Assembly: GCF_014490485.1 (NCBI RefSeq)
Contig: NZ_JACTVA010000023.1
Location: forward strand, 19,112-83,111
Length of the DNA: 64,000 nucleotides
DNA from: Teichococcus aerophilus
GTDB taxonomy: Bacteria; Pseudomonadota; Alphaproteobacteria; Acetobacterales; Acetobacteraceae
Reading direction: 5' to 3'
Part shown: piece by piece, positions 26,910-36,873 of the stretch
How positions within the stretch are numbered: the first letter of the stretch is position 1
Layout: the number at the start of each line of letters is the position of its first letter
The notes under the pieces: model-generated
The model's database searches: none
Told to the model about the DNA's origin: nothing
Seen by the model: the letters and a program-made list of their open reading frames with translations, nothing else
Program-made: the position numbers and the translations under genes

Positions 26910-27938
26910 ATGAGCATGACCACGAAGCGCCTGGGCTTTTTCTCCCGCGTCCTGGACCAGACCGGTCCGGCCGAGCGCTATCGCCTGCTGACCGAGCAGA
27001 TCCTGCATGCCGAACGGCTGGGCTTCGATGCCGCCTGGATCGCCCAGCACCATTTCGACTCCGAGGAAGGCGGGCTGCCGGCGCCGCTGGTCTACCTCGC
27101 CTCGCTGGCGGCCCGCACCAGCCGCATCCGCCTCGGCACTGGTATCATCACCCTGAGCCTGGAGAACGCGCTACGGGTGGCCGAGGATACCGCCGTGTTG
27201 GACCTGCTGAGCGAAGGCCGGCTGGAAATCGGCCTCGGCTCCGGTGGCTCCGCCGCCGCCTATACCGCCTTCGGGCTGGAGAGCAGCGCGCGCGGCGCCA
27301 TCTATGGCGAGAAGCTGGACCTGTTGCTGCGCGCCTGGCGTGGCGATCCGCTGGAAGGCGGCGCCCGTCTCTACCCCACCGCGCCCCGGCTGCATGAGCG
27401 CCTGTGGCAGGCCACCTTTTCCGTCGCCGGCGGCATCCGCGCCGGCCAGGCGGGGGATGGGCTAATGCTCTCCCGCACCCAGCCGAAGCCGGACGGCGCC
27501 ACGCTGTGGGACGTGCAGAACCCCATCATTGACGCCTATCTGCACGAGTTGCCCTCCGGCGCCACGCCGCGCATCCTCGGCTCCCGCAGCCTGTTCGTCG
27601 CCGATGACCGGCAGGAGGCGCTGCGGCTGACGGAAATCGGCCTGGAACGCGCCGCCGCCCGCGCGCGCAGCATCGGCCAGCACTACCCCACCGGCAGCCT
27701 GGCCGAGCTCATGGCCATCAACGACATGCATGTCGGCACGCCGGACGAGGTGATCGCCAGCCTCTCCGCCGACACCGCGCTGGCCAGGGCCACCGATTTG
27801 GTGTTCCAGGTGCATTCGGCCGACCCGCCGCACCCCTACATCCTGCGCTCGATCGAGCTGCTGGCCACCCGCGTCGCCCCGGCCCTGGGCTGGGCGCCCC
27901 CGGTGCCCGCACGGTCCCGCGCCGCCGCGACCGCCTGA
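26910..27938 (+). CDS. Luciferase-like FMN-dependent monooxygenase
   Basis: A 342-residue LLM-class flavin monooxygenase. Typical parts are KRLGFFSRVLDQTGPAERYRLLTEQILHAERLGFDAAWIAQHHF, SRIRLGTGIITLSLENALRVAEDTAVLDLLSEGRLEIGLGSG, and an LFVADD segment. The start is MSMTT at 26910; the second ATG (26916) is possible. From memory it resembles the KPN_01858 or CE1758 subfamilies, which occur next to the same pair of CMD and alkylhydroperoxidase-domain genes that follow here. It would oxygenate a small organic molecule with reduced FMN. The substrate of these clusters is not established. Confidence 0.85.
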   Translation: MSMTTKRLGFFSRVLDQTGPAERYRLLTEQILHAERLGFDAAWIAQHHFDSEEGGLPAPLVYLASLAARTSRIRLGTGIITLSLENALRVAEDTAVLDLLSEGRLEIGLGSGGSAAAYTAFGLESSARGAIYGEKLDLLLRAWRGDPLEGGARLYPTAPRLHERLWQATFSVAGGIRAGQAGDGLMLSRTQPKPDGATLWDVQNPIIDAYLHELPSGATPRILGSRSLFVADDRQEALRLTEIGLERAAARARSIGQHYPTGSLAELMAINDMHVGTPDEVIASLSADTALARATDLVFQVHSADPPHPYILRSIELLATRVAPALGWAPPVPARSRAAATA

Positions 27939-27975
27939 GCTCTCCCTCACCACGCCCACCACAGGATACCGCCTG

Positions 27976-28587
27976 ATGGCCTCCACGCCTGACGTCATCG
28001 ACCTGCTGGCCGGCATCACGCCCGGCTCGGCGCTTGATACCATCCGTGCCGCACGACAGCAGGCACGGGACAATGCCCAGGCCAGCTACCTGGCCCTGTT
28101 CGAGCCAGTCGATACCGCAGAGGCCTCGTTGCAGGAGCGCTTCGCCGTCGCCTGCTTCGTCGCCGGCCTGCACGCCCAGGCACCGGAGACCACCTTCTAT
28201 CGGGATGGCCTGGCCAAGGTGGCGCGGGACCCGTCCCTCCCCGACGCCATCGATGCTGAAATCACGCGGGGGCAAGCCGAAGGCCCGACCGGCCATTTCC
28301 CTGCCGGCCCGCTCAGCGCCGAGGACAGCGAGGGTACCGCCTACCGCATCCCGGACGATTCTCGCGCCAGGCTGGGCAACCGCCTGGCCGCGGCGCTGGA
28401 GCATGCCCACATGCTGGTCATCCACCCACGCGATGCCAGCGCCGACGCCTTGCAGGCGCTGCTTTCGGCCGGCTGGTCAGCCACCGGCATCGTCACCCTC
28501 TCCCAGCTCGTCGCCTTCCTCACCTTCCAGCTCCGCGTCATCCACGGTCTGCGCATCATGGCGAAGACCGCGCCCCACAGCGCTTGA
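27976..28587 (+). CDS. CMD domain protein, Avi_7170-like
   Basis: A 203-residue mostly helical protein of the carboxymuconolactone decarboxylase/AhpD superfamily. It begins DVIDLLAGITPGSALDTIRAARQQARDNAQASYLALFEP and has the helix LQERFAVACFVAGLHAQ. The canonical C-x-x-C is absent (only a lone Cys in VACF), so it is probably not a peroxidase by itself. It lies 37 bases after the monooxygenase and 16 before an AhpD-like gene, in one operon. My assignment to the Avi_7170 group is from memory of that conserved gene order. The function is unknown. Confidence 0.75.
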   Translation: MASTPDVIDLLAGITPGSALDTIRAARQQARDNAQASYLALFEPVDTAEASLQERFAVACFVAGLHAQAPETTFYRDGLAKVARDPSLPDAIDAEITRGQAEGPTGHFPAGPLSAEDSEGTAYRIPDDSRARLGNRLAAALEHAHMLVIHPRDASADALQALLSAGWSATGIVTLSQLVAFLTFQLRVIHGLRIMAKTAPHSA

Positions 28588-28603
28588 AGCAGGAGAGACC
28601 ACG

Positions 28604-29200
28604 ATGACCGACACAATCGTCGTCCAGCACGCCGAGAACCCGCCGCTGGTCTTCACCCAGGCGCAACTGGACTGGCTGCCCTGGCTGGAACCCCTCGCCG
28701 AGACCGACCTGACCGAGCGCCATTGGGACGGGCTGGTGGACAAGGCGCGCGCCAAATCCCCCTACTTCATGTTGCTGGCCCGCGACCCCGACATCCTTGG
28801 CGCCCGCACCAAGACCGACAAGGACATCTTCTACAACACCAAGGACGGCCTGCCGCGACCGGAGCGGGAGTTAGCCGCGACCGCGGCCTCCCGCTTCAAC
28901 GGCTGCATCTACTGCGCCTCCGTCCATGCCCGCTTCACCACGCAATTCTCCAAGCGCGAAGGGGACGTGCAGCGGCTGCTGGATGAAGGCGTCACCGTCA
29001 CCATCGATCCGCGCTGGGACGCCATCATCGCCGCCTCCGTCGCCCTGACGAAGACACCAACAGTCTTTGGCGAAGCCGAAATCACCCGCCTGCGCGAAGC
29101 CGGCCTCAGTGAACTGGAAATCTCCGACGTCATCCATGGCGCCGCTTTCTTCAACTGGGCGAACCGCCTGATGCTATCGATTGGCGAACCCTCGCTTTGA
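28604..29200 (+). CDS. Alkylhydroperoxidase-domain protein, Avi_7169-like
   Basis: A 198-residue AhpD-like protein. The peroxidatic motif is visible as FNGCIYCASVHARF (C-x-x-C-x-x-x-H, about residues 100-107), with the preceding helix RPERELAATAASR as in CMD proteins. AGGAGAG precedes the ATG. It is third in an operon with a flavin monooxygenase and a CMD protein lacking C-x-x-C, so the pair may act as one two-subunit oxidoreductase, reducing a peroxide or flavin product made by the monooxygenase. This is inference; the family call is good. The gene ends ten bases before repeat element B, whose left hairpin may terminate the operon. Confidence 0.82.
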   Translation: MTDTIVVQHAENPPLVFTQAQLDWLPWLEPLAETDLTERHWDGLVDKARAKSPYFMLLARDPDILGARTKTDKDIFYNTKDGLPRPERELAATAASRFNGCIYCASVHARFTTQFSKREGDVQRLLDEGVTVTIDPRWDAIIAASVALTKTPTVFGEAEITRLREAGLSELEISDVIHGAAFFNWANRLMLSIGEPSL

Positions 29201-29210
29201 GGGCCGGAGA

Positions 29211-29454
29211 AAGGCCGGGGAAGGAATTCCCCGGACCCCTTCTTTTCTTTTTTCGAGTTTTGGTCATGGCTGCTGAATGGATGGTCCCTGAGAGACGGCA
29301 GGGTGCGCAGGAGGTCTAGGACCTCCGGCGACTGACGGTTAAGCCCTCGCGGCTCATTTTTAATATCATCAAGCAGCGTCCGCTCTCAGTCCTGAGGCGC
29401 AACGCCAAACTTGCAGAAAAAAGAAGGGGCCTGGGGAATTCATTCCCCAGCCTT
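29211..29454. repeat. Paired-terminator element, copy B (core type)
   Basis: A 244-bp element between convergent genes, with about 45-bp inverted ends as in copy A and the same core, including the central GGAGGTCTAGGACCTCC hairpin and the stretch CGTCCGCTCTCAGTCCTGAG. Its left end starts ten bases after the stop of the plus-strand gene; its right end stops 56 bases before the pobA stop codon. Confidence 0.87.
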
Positions 29455-29510
29455 CCCTCTGCCCTGCCCAGCAAAGCGCTCCCCAAACCTCACCAAACAA
29501 ACCGCGCAGT

Positions 29511-30822
<1,312 letters not shown>

Positions 30823-30845
30823 CGTTGAATCGAGGGGCTTTCACC

Positions 30846-32486
30846 ATGCGTATTTCCCTGCCCGGGCGTATCTCCCTGCCCGGCCGGCGCGGCCTGTCGC
30901 GGCTCGCTGCCGCTGCCACGCTGGGCGCCGCCATCGGCACCACCCTGGCGGCCGCCCCCGCCGCCGCCCAGGCGCCGGCCCCCAACCAGACCCTGCGCGT
31001 GGTGCTGATCAACGACCTGACGGCCATCGACCCCGTGCTGTCCCAGGCCGCCTTCGTGCGCAACCATGGCTTCTTCGTCTACGACCAGCTCTTCGCCTTC
31101 GACAGTGAGGGCAAGGCGAAGCCGCAGATGGTGGACAGCTACACCGCCTCCCCGGACGGCCTGCGCTACAGCTTCACGCTGCGCGACGGCCTGGCCTTCC
31201 ATGACGGCCAGCCGGTGCGGGCGGCGGATGCGGTGGCCTCCATCAAGCGCTGGGCGCAGCGCGATATCGTCGGCCGCGCCCTGGCCGCCGCCACGGCCTC
31301 GATGGACGTGGTGGACGACAAGACCTTCACCCTCACCCTCTCCCGCCCCTTCGCCCTGGTGCTGGAGGCGCTGGCACGCCCCACCGGCAGCGCGCTGTTC
31401 GTGATGCCGGAGCGCGTGGCCAACACGCCGGCGAACGTCGCCATCACCGACCCGACCGGTTCCGGCCCCTTCACCTTCAGCACCAGCGACTGGCGGGCCG
31501 GCGACCGCGCCATCTACCGCCGCAACCCCGCCTACCGCCCGCGGGCCGAGGCCCCGGACGGGCTCGCCGGCGGCAAGGTGGTGAAGGTGGGCACGGTGGA
31601 ATGGCTGGCGATGCCGGACCCGGCCACCGCCGCCGCCGCGCTGCAGAACGGTGAGATCGACTTCATCGAGCAGCCTACGCCGGATGTGGTGCCGACGCTG
31701 GAGCGCAACCGCCAGGTGCGGACGATGGCGTACAACCCGGTCGGCTTCCAGGTCTGGCTGCGGCTGAACCATACCCAGCCGCCCTTCAATGACCCGCGCG
31801 CACGGCAGGCGCTGCTGCATATCATCAACCAGCAGGACGTGCTGGACGGGATGGGCGTGCGGCCTTCCGAGCAGATCGCGAACTGCCCGGCCTTCTTCTT
31901 CTGCGGCACGCCGCTGGAAAGCCGCGCCGGTGCCACCGGGCTCGGCGCGCCGAACCTGGACCAGGCGCGGGCCCTGCTGCGCGAGGCCGGCTATAACGGC
32001 GCCAAGGTGGTGTTCCTCAACGCCTCGGACAGCCCGCTGAACAACGCCTCCACCCTGGTGATGGCCGATGCCATGCAGCGCGCCGGGCTGAACATGGACG
32101 TGCCCTCGATGGACTGGGGCACGGTAACCCAGCGCCGCAACCGGCGGGAGGCGCCGGAGGCTGGCGGCTGGAACCTCTTCGTCACCGTGGCGAACGTGCT
32201 GGACGGGCAGAACCCGCTGACCAACCAGTACCTGGCCAGCACGGGCGATGCCGCGCCGGCCGGCTGGCCGAAGGACGAGCAGCTGGAAGCCCTGCGCCGC
32301 GCCTGGTGGGAGGAGAGCGACCCGGCCAAGCGCCAGGTCATCCTGGACCAGGTGCAGGCCCGCGCCTTCCAGGTACTGCCCTATATCCCGGCCGCGCAGT
32401 TCCGTACGCTGTCCGCCTATCGCAGCAATATCGAGGGCCTGCGGCCGACCACCGTGCCGGTGTTCTGGAACGTCGAGAAGAAGTAG
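30846..32486 (+). CDS. Peptide/nickel-type ABC SBP (family 5), orphan
   Basis: A 546-residue periplasmic binding protein, third member of the local subfamily (VRNHGFFVYDQLFAFD, LRDGLAFHDGQPVRAADAVASIKRWAQRD, PFNDPRARQALLHIINQ, terminal FWNVEKK). The signal region contains an 18-bp tandem repeat that duplicates six residues: MRISLPGRISLPGRRG. The cleavage site is probably after AAAPAAAQA. GAGGGG precedes the ATG at 30846. It is divergent from pobA, so it may serve aromatic uptake, but the permease must be elsewhere. Two hairpins follow the gene. Confidence 0.9.
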   Translation: MRISLPGRISLPGRRGLSRLAAAATLGAAIGTTLAAAPAAAQAPAPNQTLRVVLINDLTAIDPVLSQAAFVRNHGFFVYDQLFAFDSEGKAKPQMVDSYTASPDGLRYSFTLRDGLAFHDGQPVRAADAVASIKRWAQRDIVGRALAAATASMDVVDDKTFTLTLSRPFALVLEALARPTGSALFVMPERVANTPANVAITDPTGSGPFTFSTSDWRAGDRAIYRRNPAYRPRAEAPDGLAGGKVVKVGTVEWLAMPDPATAAAALQNGEIDFIEQPTPDVVPTLERNRQVRTMAYNPVGFQVWLRLNHTQPPFNDPRARQALLHIINQQDVLDGMGVRPSEQIANCPAFFFCGTPLESRAGATGLGAPNLDQARALLREAGYNGAKVVFLNASDSPLNNASTLVMADAMQRAGLNMDVPSMDWGTVTQRRNRREAPEAGGWNLFVTVANVLDGQNPLTNQYLASTGDAAPAGWPKDEQLEALRRAWWEESDPAKRQVILDQVQARAFQVLPYIPAAQFRTLSAYRSNIEGLRPTTVPVFWNVEKK

Positions 32487-32494
32487 CCGCTGGC

Positions 32495-32517
32495 GGCCTG
32501 GGGACGTCCCCCAGGCC
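32495..32517 (+). terminator. First hairpin after the SBP gene
   Basis: Nine-bp stem GGCCTGGGG / CCCCAGGCC with a 5-base loop, nine bases after the stop codon. There is no T-tract. Confidence 0.5.
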
Positions 32518-32551
32518 TGACTGGCCGGCCGATCGGCCTGGAAATGAGGAA

Positions 32552-32584
32552 GCGCGCCGGAGGCATAGCCCCCGGCGCGCTTTT
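32552..32584 (+). terminator. Rho-independent terminator
   Basis: Stem GCGCGCCGG / CCGGCGCGC followed directly by TTTT. This is the best-formed intrinsic terminator of the plus-strand SBP transcript. Confidence 0.7.
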
Positions 32585-32642
32585 CGTCCCAGAGCACCGC
32601 AAGGACTCGCGGCCGTGGCCGCCCGGGCGGTGCCGCGGAGGT

Positions 32643-33266
32643 TCAGGCCAACCCGGCCAGCCAGTTCTTGCTCAGCGCCACATCCATCTGCGTCAGGCCA
32701 TGGCCGGCAGGGAGTTCCTTCTGCGTCACCGTGGCACCGCCGGCCCGCAGTTGCTCCGCCAGCAATTGGCTGGAGGCAGGCGGGATGATCGGGTCCGCTA
32801 CGCCGGAGAGCATCAGCACCGGCTTCCCGCCCAAGGCCACCTCCGGGGGCTGCCGCAGCGGCGGCATGGCGCGCAGCAGCACGGCGCCGGCCAGCGCCTC
32901 CGGCCGCAGCAGCAGCAGCGCCGCCGCGATATTGGCGCCGTTGGAGAAGCCGAGCGCCACCGGGGCCGGCAGGCGGTATTGCTGCCGCGCAGCGGTGATG
33001 AAGTCGGCCAGTTCATGGGCCCGGCGGCGCACATCGTCCTCGTCGAACACGCCCTCCGCCATACGGCGGAAGAAGCGCGGCATGCCGTTCTCCAGCACTT
33101 GGCCGCGGGGCGAGAGCAGCGCGGCGCCCGGCGCCACAGCCTGGCCCAGCGGCAGCAGGTCGTTCTCGTCCCCACCGGTGCCGTGCAGCAGCAGCAGCGG
33201 CGGCAGGGCGGCGTCCCGTGCGGGTTCGAAGCGGTGGATGAAGGCCAGGTCTTCGGTCGTCGTCAT
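32643..33266 (-). CDS. Alpha/beta hydrolase, MhqD/carboxylesterase-like
   Basis: A 207-residue hydrolase of the phospholipase/carboxylesterase family. The oxyanion region LLLLHGTGGDENDLLPLG is followed by the nucleophile elbow GFSNGA (Ser about 108), Asp in SGVADPIIP (about 157) and His in PAGHGLT (about 187). It lies 57 bases downstream of the ring-cleaving dioxygenase gene on the same strand, the MhqO-MhqD pairing known from quinone and hydroquinone resistance in Bacillus. It would hydrolyse a ring-fission product or a lactone. The pairing makes the functional link likely. Confidence 0.85.
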   Translation of the reverse strand: MTTTEDLAFIHRFEPARDAALPPLLLLHGTGGDENDLLPLGQAVAPGAALLSPRGQVLENGMPRFFRRMAEGVFDEDDVRRRAHELADFITAARQQYRLPAPVALGFSNGANIAAALLLLRPEALAGAVLLRAMPPLRQPPEVALGGKPVLMLSGVADPIIPPASSQLLAEQLRAGGATVTQKELPAGHGLTQMDVALSKNWLAGLA

Positions 33267-33323
33267 GGGATCTCTCCTTCGCGCCCCGCCGCCTCGTCGG
33301 GCAGCGGGGCCGGGAATGGAAGG

Positions 33324-34247
33324 TCAGGCCAGCTCGGGCAGCGTCGCCTTGATGCTGTCGCGGTGCCGCTCCAGGAAGTCCGGCAGCTTCAGCGCCTGGC
33401 CCAGCGTCTCGGACGGCTCATCCACCGCGAAGCCGGGGATATCGGTCGCGATTTCGAACAGCACGTGGCCCGGCTCCCGGAAGTAGACGGAGCGGAAGTA
33501 GTTCCGGTCCTTCTGCTCCGTGGTTTCGATGCCGTGGTTGGCGGCCAGCTTGCGCACCATCTCGGCCTCCGCCGCATCATCGGCAGCGCGGAAGGCCAGG
33601 TGGTGCACCGAACCGCGCCCCAGCCGCGCCGGCAGGAAGCCACCGACACCCCGCAGGTCGACGATGCCGCCCACCTTGGTGCCGGGCGCCTGGTAGCGGA
33701 TGGTACCGTCTTCCCGCGCCGCCTCGGCGAAGCCGAAGATGTCCGAGAGGATGGCGCCGGTAGCCTCCGTCTTGTCCAGCATCAGGCTGACGCCGTGAAA
33801 GCCGCGCAGGGCGAACTCGGCGGGGATCTCGCCATTATCCCAGGCGGGCTCGGCCTCGACGCCGGGCAGGCCGACCAGGGCCAGGCGCATGCCGTCCGGG
33901 TCCTTGAAGGTCAGCACGGTCTCGCCGAAGCGCTGCACCCGGTCCACGCCATAAGCGGTCAAGCGCTGCATCCAGTAGCCGATCGCACCCTGCGGGATGC
34001 GGAAGCTCGTCTCCTGCAACTCGCCGGCGCCGGCACGGCCGGGCGCGGCGTTCTCCCAGGGGAAGAAGGTGAGGATGGTGCCCGGGCTGCCGGCGGCGTC
34101 GCCGTAATACAGGTGGTAGGCGCCGGGATCGTCGAAATTGACCGTCTTCTTCACCAGACGCAGCCCGAGGGTGCGGGTGTAGAAGTCGAGGTTCCGCCGG
34201 GCGCTGCCGGCGATGGCGGTCACATGATGGATGCCGTTCTGGGTCAT
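33324..34247 (-). CDS. Ring-cleaving dioxygenase, VOC family (MhqO/MhqA-like)
   Basis: A 307-residue extradiol-type dioxygenase built from two VOC modules. The probable iron ligands are His in GIHHVTAI (about residue 7-8), His in GSVHHLAFRA (about 214) and Glu in VLFEIATDIPGF (about 264). YTRTLGLRLVKKTVNFDDPGAYHLYYGD is the typical first module of the hydroquinone-type group. AGGAGA precedes the ATG at 34247. With the MhqD-like hydrolase it forms a two-gene operon for hydroquinone or quinone breakdown. A perfect palindrome 87 bases upstream probably is the operator. Confidence 0.9.
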   Translation of the reverse strand: MTQNGIHHVTAIAGSARRNLDFYTRTLGLRLVKKTVNFDDPGAYHLYYGDAAGSPGTILTFFPWENAAPGRAGAGELQETSFRIPQGAIGYWMQRLTAYGVDRVQRFGETVLTFKDPDGMRLALVGLPGVEAEPAWDNGEIPAEFALRGFHGVSLMLDKTEATGAILSDIFGFAEAAREDGTIRYQAPGTKVGGIVDLRGVGGFLPARLGRGSVHHLAFRAADDAAEAEMVRKLAANHGIETTEQKDRNYFRSVYFREPGHVLFEIATDIPGFAVDEPSETLGQALKLPDFLERHRDSIKATLPELA

Positions 34248-34333
34248 GGTCTCGGTCTCCTGTGATGCGCCGGTGGGGCGCTCTTGTCTGAACACAGCAA
34301 ATAGGCAAACTGCACACGGAAGATAGCGAAAAC

Positions 34334-34353
34334 CGATTGCATAAATGCAATCG
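34334..34353. promoter_or_regulatory. Perfect palindrome upstream of the dioxygenase operon
   Basis: CGATTGCAT-AA-ATGCAATCG has 9-bp arms and a 2-bp centre, the size of a MarR-type operator. It lies in the 409-base gap between the dioxygenase and lacI-type genes. MhqOD operons are commonly controlled by MarR proteins such as MhqR, but none is encoded in the window. Confidence 0.6.
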
Positions 34354-34601
34354 ACGCATTGCAAGCAGGTGCGGTGGCCGATAGACCACCGCAGTTCCTG
34401 CGGAACGGAAGCCAGGACCGGCGCACGCAGCCTACCGCAAAGACGAGATGAACCCGGCTTGGCTTGGAAGAGTATGGCGCTTGCCCGGCCGTGCTGAACG
34501 TCGGTCTGCTCCTGCGCTGCGCCGCAGGACGGCCCTCTCCAACCCATCGCTACCACCGTTCGCTGGATGCAGCGCGCAGGCTCGATACGCAGAACCCTCC
34601 C

Positions 34602-34630
34602 TTGACGCATCTATTAGAACGTTCCATTGT
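34602..34630 (+). promoter_or_regulatory. Promoter and operator 1 of the LacI-type gene
   Basis: A -35 TTGACG (34602-34607) and a possible -10 CATTGT (34625-34630) are 17 bases apart. The operator ATTAGAAC-GTTCCATT (34613-34628) fills the spacer. It is one of four like sites, which points to autorepression by the gene that starts at 34657. Confidence 0.7.
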
Positions 34631-34656
34631 CGGCGTCGGAAACCCAGACCTGAACG

Positions 34657-35667
34657 ATGCAACGTGTTAGAATCAAGGATGTCGCGCGCGAGGCAGGTGT
34701 AGCCCTGTCCACGGCCGCGTTGGCGCTGCGGGATGATTCGCGGCTTCGCGAGGAAACCCGCCGTGTGGTGCGCGAGGCCGCCGCCAGGCTTGGCTATGTG
34801 TATGACCGCTCGGCCGCCATGATGCGCTCCGGCAAGTCCCACACCATCGGCCTGCTGGTCTGCGAGATCACCAACCCCTTCTACGCGGAGCTGACCGCCG
34901 GCATCGAGGAAGCGCTCGACGCCGCCGGCTACGTGACGATGCTGGCCAACACAGCAGAATCACCGACGCGGCAGCGCCGCATGCTGGAACGCTTCCGGGA
35001 ACAGCCGGTCGATGGCGTCATCATGATGCCGGCCTCCGGCACGCCCCCGGGCCTCATCGACGAGCTGGAACACTGGGGCCTGCCGCATGCCACGGTGGTG
35101 CGCGGCTTCCGCCGCGGGGCGCATGCGGGCCCGGACAACCGTGCGGGCACGAAGATCGCGACCGAACATCTGCTGCGGCTGGGGCATCGGCGAATCGCCT
35201 TCCTCGGCGGTGCGGCAAAGAACTCCGTCAGCACCGGCAGGCTTGAAGGCTATTCCCGCGCCATGGCCAAGGCGGGGCTGACGCCGCAGCATCTCTCCTG
35301 CCCCACCGAGATCGGCGTCGCCGCCGCGCTGGCGCAGGCGCTGCCGCTCAGTGGCCCGACCGCGCTGGTCTGCTTCAACGATTCCGTCGCCTTCGGCGCC
35401 ACGCTGGGCCTGTTGCGCGGCGGCCGCCTGCCGGGCCGCGACGTGGCATTGACGGGCTTCGACGACGTCCGGGAAGCCGCGGTGTGGTATCCGCGGCTCA
35501 CCAGCGTCGGCGTCTCCTTGAAGGCATTGGGGCAGGCGGCGGCGCGGGTGCTGCTGCAACGCATCACCAATCCTGACAGCCCGCCGCAGCGGGAAATCCT
35601 GCGGCCCTCGCTCGTCATCCGTGAATCCTGCGGCGCATCCAGGATGGAGAATATGCGGATCGCGTAA
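34657..35667 (+). CDS. LacI family transcriptional regulator
   Basis: A 336-residue repressor. The LacI headpiece is at residues 5-50 (RIKDVAREAGVALSTAALALR, then hinge region), followed by a periplasmic-binding-protein-like effector domain: TIGLLVCEITNPFYAELTAGIEEAL, VDGVIMMPASG, RIAFLGG, ALVCFNDSVAFGA and LTGFDDV. Four operators of one type lie at its own promoter (34613), before the SBP gene (38193) and in the crotonase/dppB divergent region (41725 and 41771), so it is very likely the master regulator of the 34.6-49 kb catabolic cluster. The inducer is probably the imported substrate or a CoA intermediate. Confidence 0.93.
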   Translation: MQRVRIKDVAREAGVALSTAALALRDDSRLREETRRVVREAAARLGYVYDRSAAMMRSGKSHTIGLLVCEITNPFYAELTAGIEEALDAAGYVTMLANTAESPTRQRRMLERFREQPVDGVIMMPASGTPPGLIDELEHWGLPHATVVRGFRRGAHAGPDNRAGTKIATEHLLRLGHRRIAFLGGAAKNSVSTGRLEGYSRAMAKAGLTPQHLSCPTEIGVAAALAQALPLSGPTALVCFNDSVAFGATLGLLRGGRLPGRDVALTGFDDVREAAVWYPRLTSVGVSLKALGQAAARVLLQRITNPDSPPQREILRPSLVIRESCGASRMENMRIA

Positions 35668-35721
35668 GTCTGCCGTGCCTTGCCTGTCCAAGAAGAAGTA
35701 AAGAATCGGGAGAAACATCCG

Positions 35722-36873
35722 GTGCCAGACACCAACATGCCGGCTGGCGTGTCGGAGTGGCATGTCGCCCTGCGCGACGCCGCCCGCCGCTTCGCCGATG
35801 ACGAGATCGCCCCCCTCGCCGTCGAGCTCGATGAGACGGAGCAATATCCGGCGGAGCTGTACCGGAAGCTGGCCGAGGCCGGTTTGTTCGGCATCAGCGT
35901 ACCCGAGGAACTGGGCGGCGCCGGCGCCGACGTCCTTGCCTATGCGATGGTGATGGAGGAACTTTCGCGCGGCTACGCCTCCGTCGCCGACCAGGTCGGG
36001 CTGGTGGAGCTGCTGGGCACGCTGCTGACCCGCCATGGCACCCCGTCGCAGCAGGAGCGCTATCTGCGCCCGCTGCTGAAGGCCGAGCTGCGCTGCGCCT
36101 ATGCGCTGACGGAGGCCGAGGCGGGCTCCGACCTCGCCGGGCTGAAGACGCGTGCGCGCCGCACGGCGGATGGCTGGGTGCTGGATGGCGCCAAGCTGTG
36201 GATCCACAACGCACCCGTCGCCGATTTCGCCGCCGTACTGGCCCGCACGGACCCGGAGGCCGGGCATCGCGGCATGTCGATCCTGCTGGTGGATCTGAAC
36301 AGCCCCGGCGTGACGCGCGACCGCAAAGAACACAAGATGGGCCAGCGCGCCTCGCAGGTCGGCGGGCTGCGCTTCGACAACGTACAGGTGCCGGCCGACG
36401 CGCTGCTGGGCGAGGAGGGGCGCGGCTTCCACATGATGATGTCGGTGCTCGACAAGGGCCGCGTCGGCATCGGCGCGCTGGCACTCGGCATCCTGCAGGC
36501 GGCACTCGAGGACAGCATCGATTACGCCAAGCAGCGCCGGCAATTTGGCCAGGCCATCGGCGACTTCCAGGCGGTGCAGTGGATGATCGCCGACATGGCG
36601 AAGGATGCGCATGCGGCGCGGTTGATGATTCTGCACGCTGCGCAAATGCTGGATGGCGGCGGCCGCGCCACGTTGGAAGCCAGCATGGCGAAGTGCTTCG
36701 CTTCGGACGCCGCCGTTAGCCGCACCGCCGATGCGGTACAGATCCATGGCGGCTCCGGCTACATCCGTGGCGTGCGGGTGGAGCGGCTGTTCCGGGACGC
36801 CAAGATCACGCAGATCTACGAGGGCACCAACCAGATCCAACGCATGATCATGGCGCGGAGCCTGTTGGCATGA
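35722..36873 (+). CDS. Acyl-CoA dehydrogenase
   Basis: A 383-residue FAD-dependent dehydrogenase that introduces an alpha-beta double bond into an acyl-CoA and passes electrons to ETF. Seen are FGISVPEELGGAGADVLAYAMVMEELSRG, CAYALTEAEAGSDLAGLKTRA (FAD site), YAKQRRQFGQAIGDFQAVQ and the C-terminal IYEGTNQIQRMIMARSLL, whose glutamate (about 369) is the catalytic base. The start is taken as GTG at 35722 with GGGAGA eight bases ahead; ATG 35737 is the alternative. It follows the regulator by 54 bases and is coupled to an SDR gene by an ATGA overlap. It is the first oxidation step of the cluster's proposed beta-oxidation-like path. Confidence 0.92.
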   Translation: MPDTNMPAGVSEWHVALRDAARRFADDEIAPLAVELDETEQYPAELYRKLAEAGLFGISVPEELGGAGADVLAYAMVMEELSRGYASVADQVGLVELLGTLLTRHGTPSQQERYLRPLLKAELRCAYALTEAEAGSDLAGLKTRARRTADGWVLDGAKLWIHNAPVADFAAVLARTDPEAGHRGMSILLVDLNSPGVTRDRKEHKMGQRASQVGGLRFDNVQVPADALLGEEGRGFHMMMSVLDKGRVGIGALALGILQAALEDSIDYAKQRRQFGQAIGDFQAVQWMIADMAKDAHAARLMILHAAQMLDGGGRATLEASMAKCFASDAAVSRTADAVQIHGGSGYIRGVRVERLFRDAKITQIYEGTNQIQRMIMARSLLA

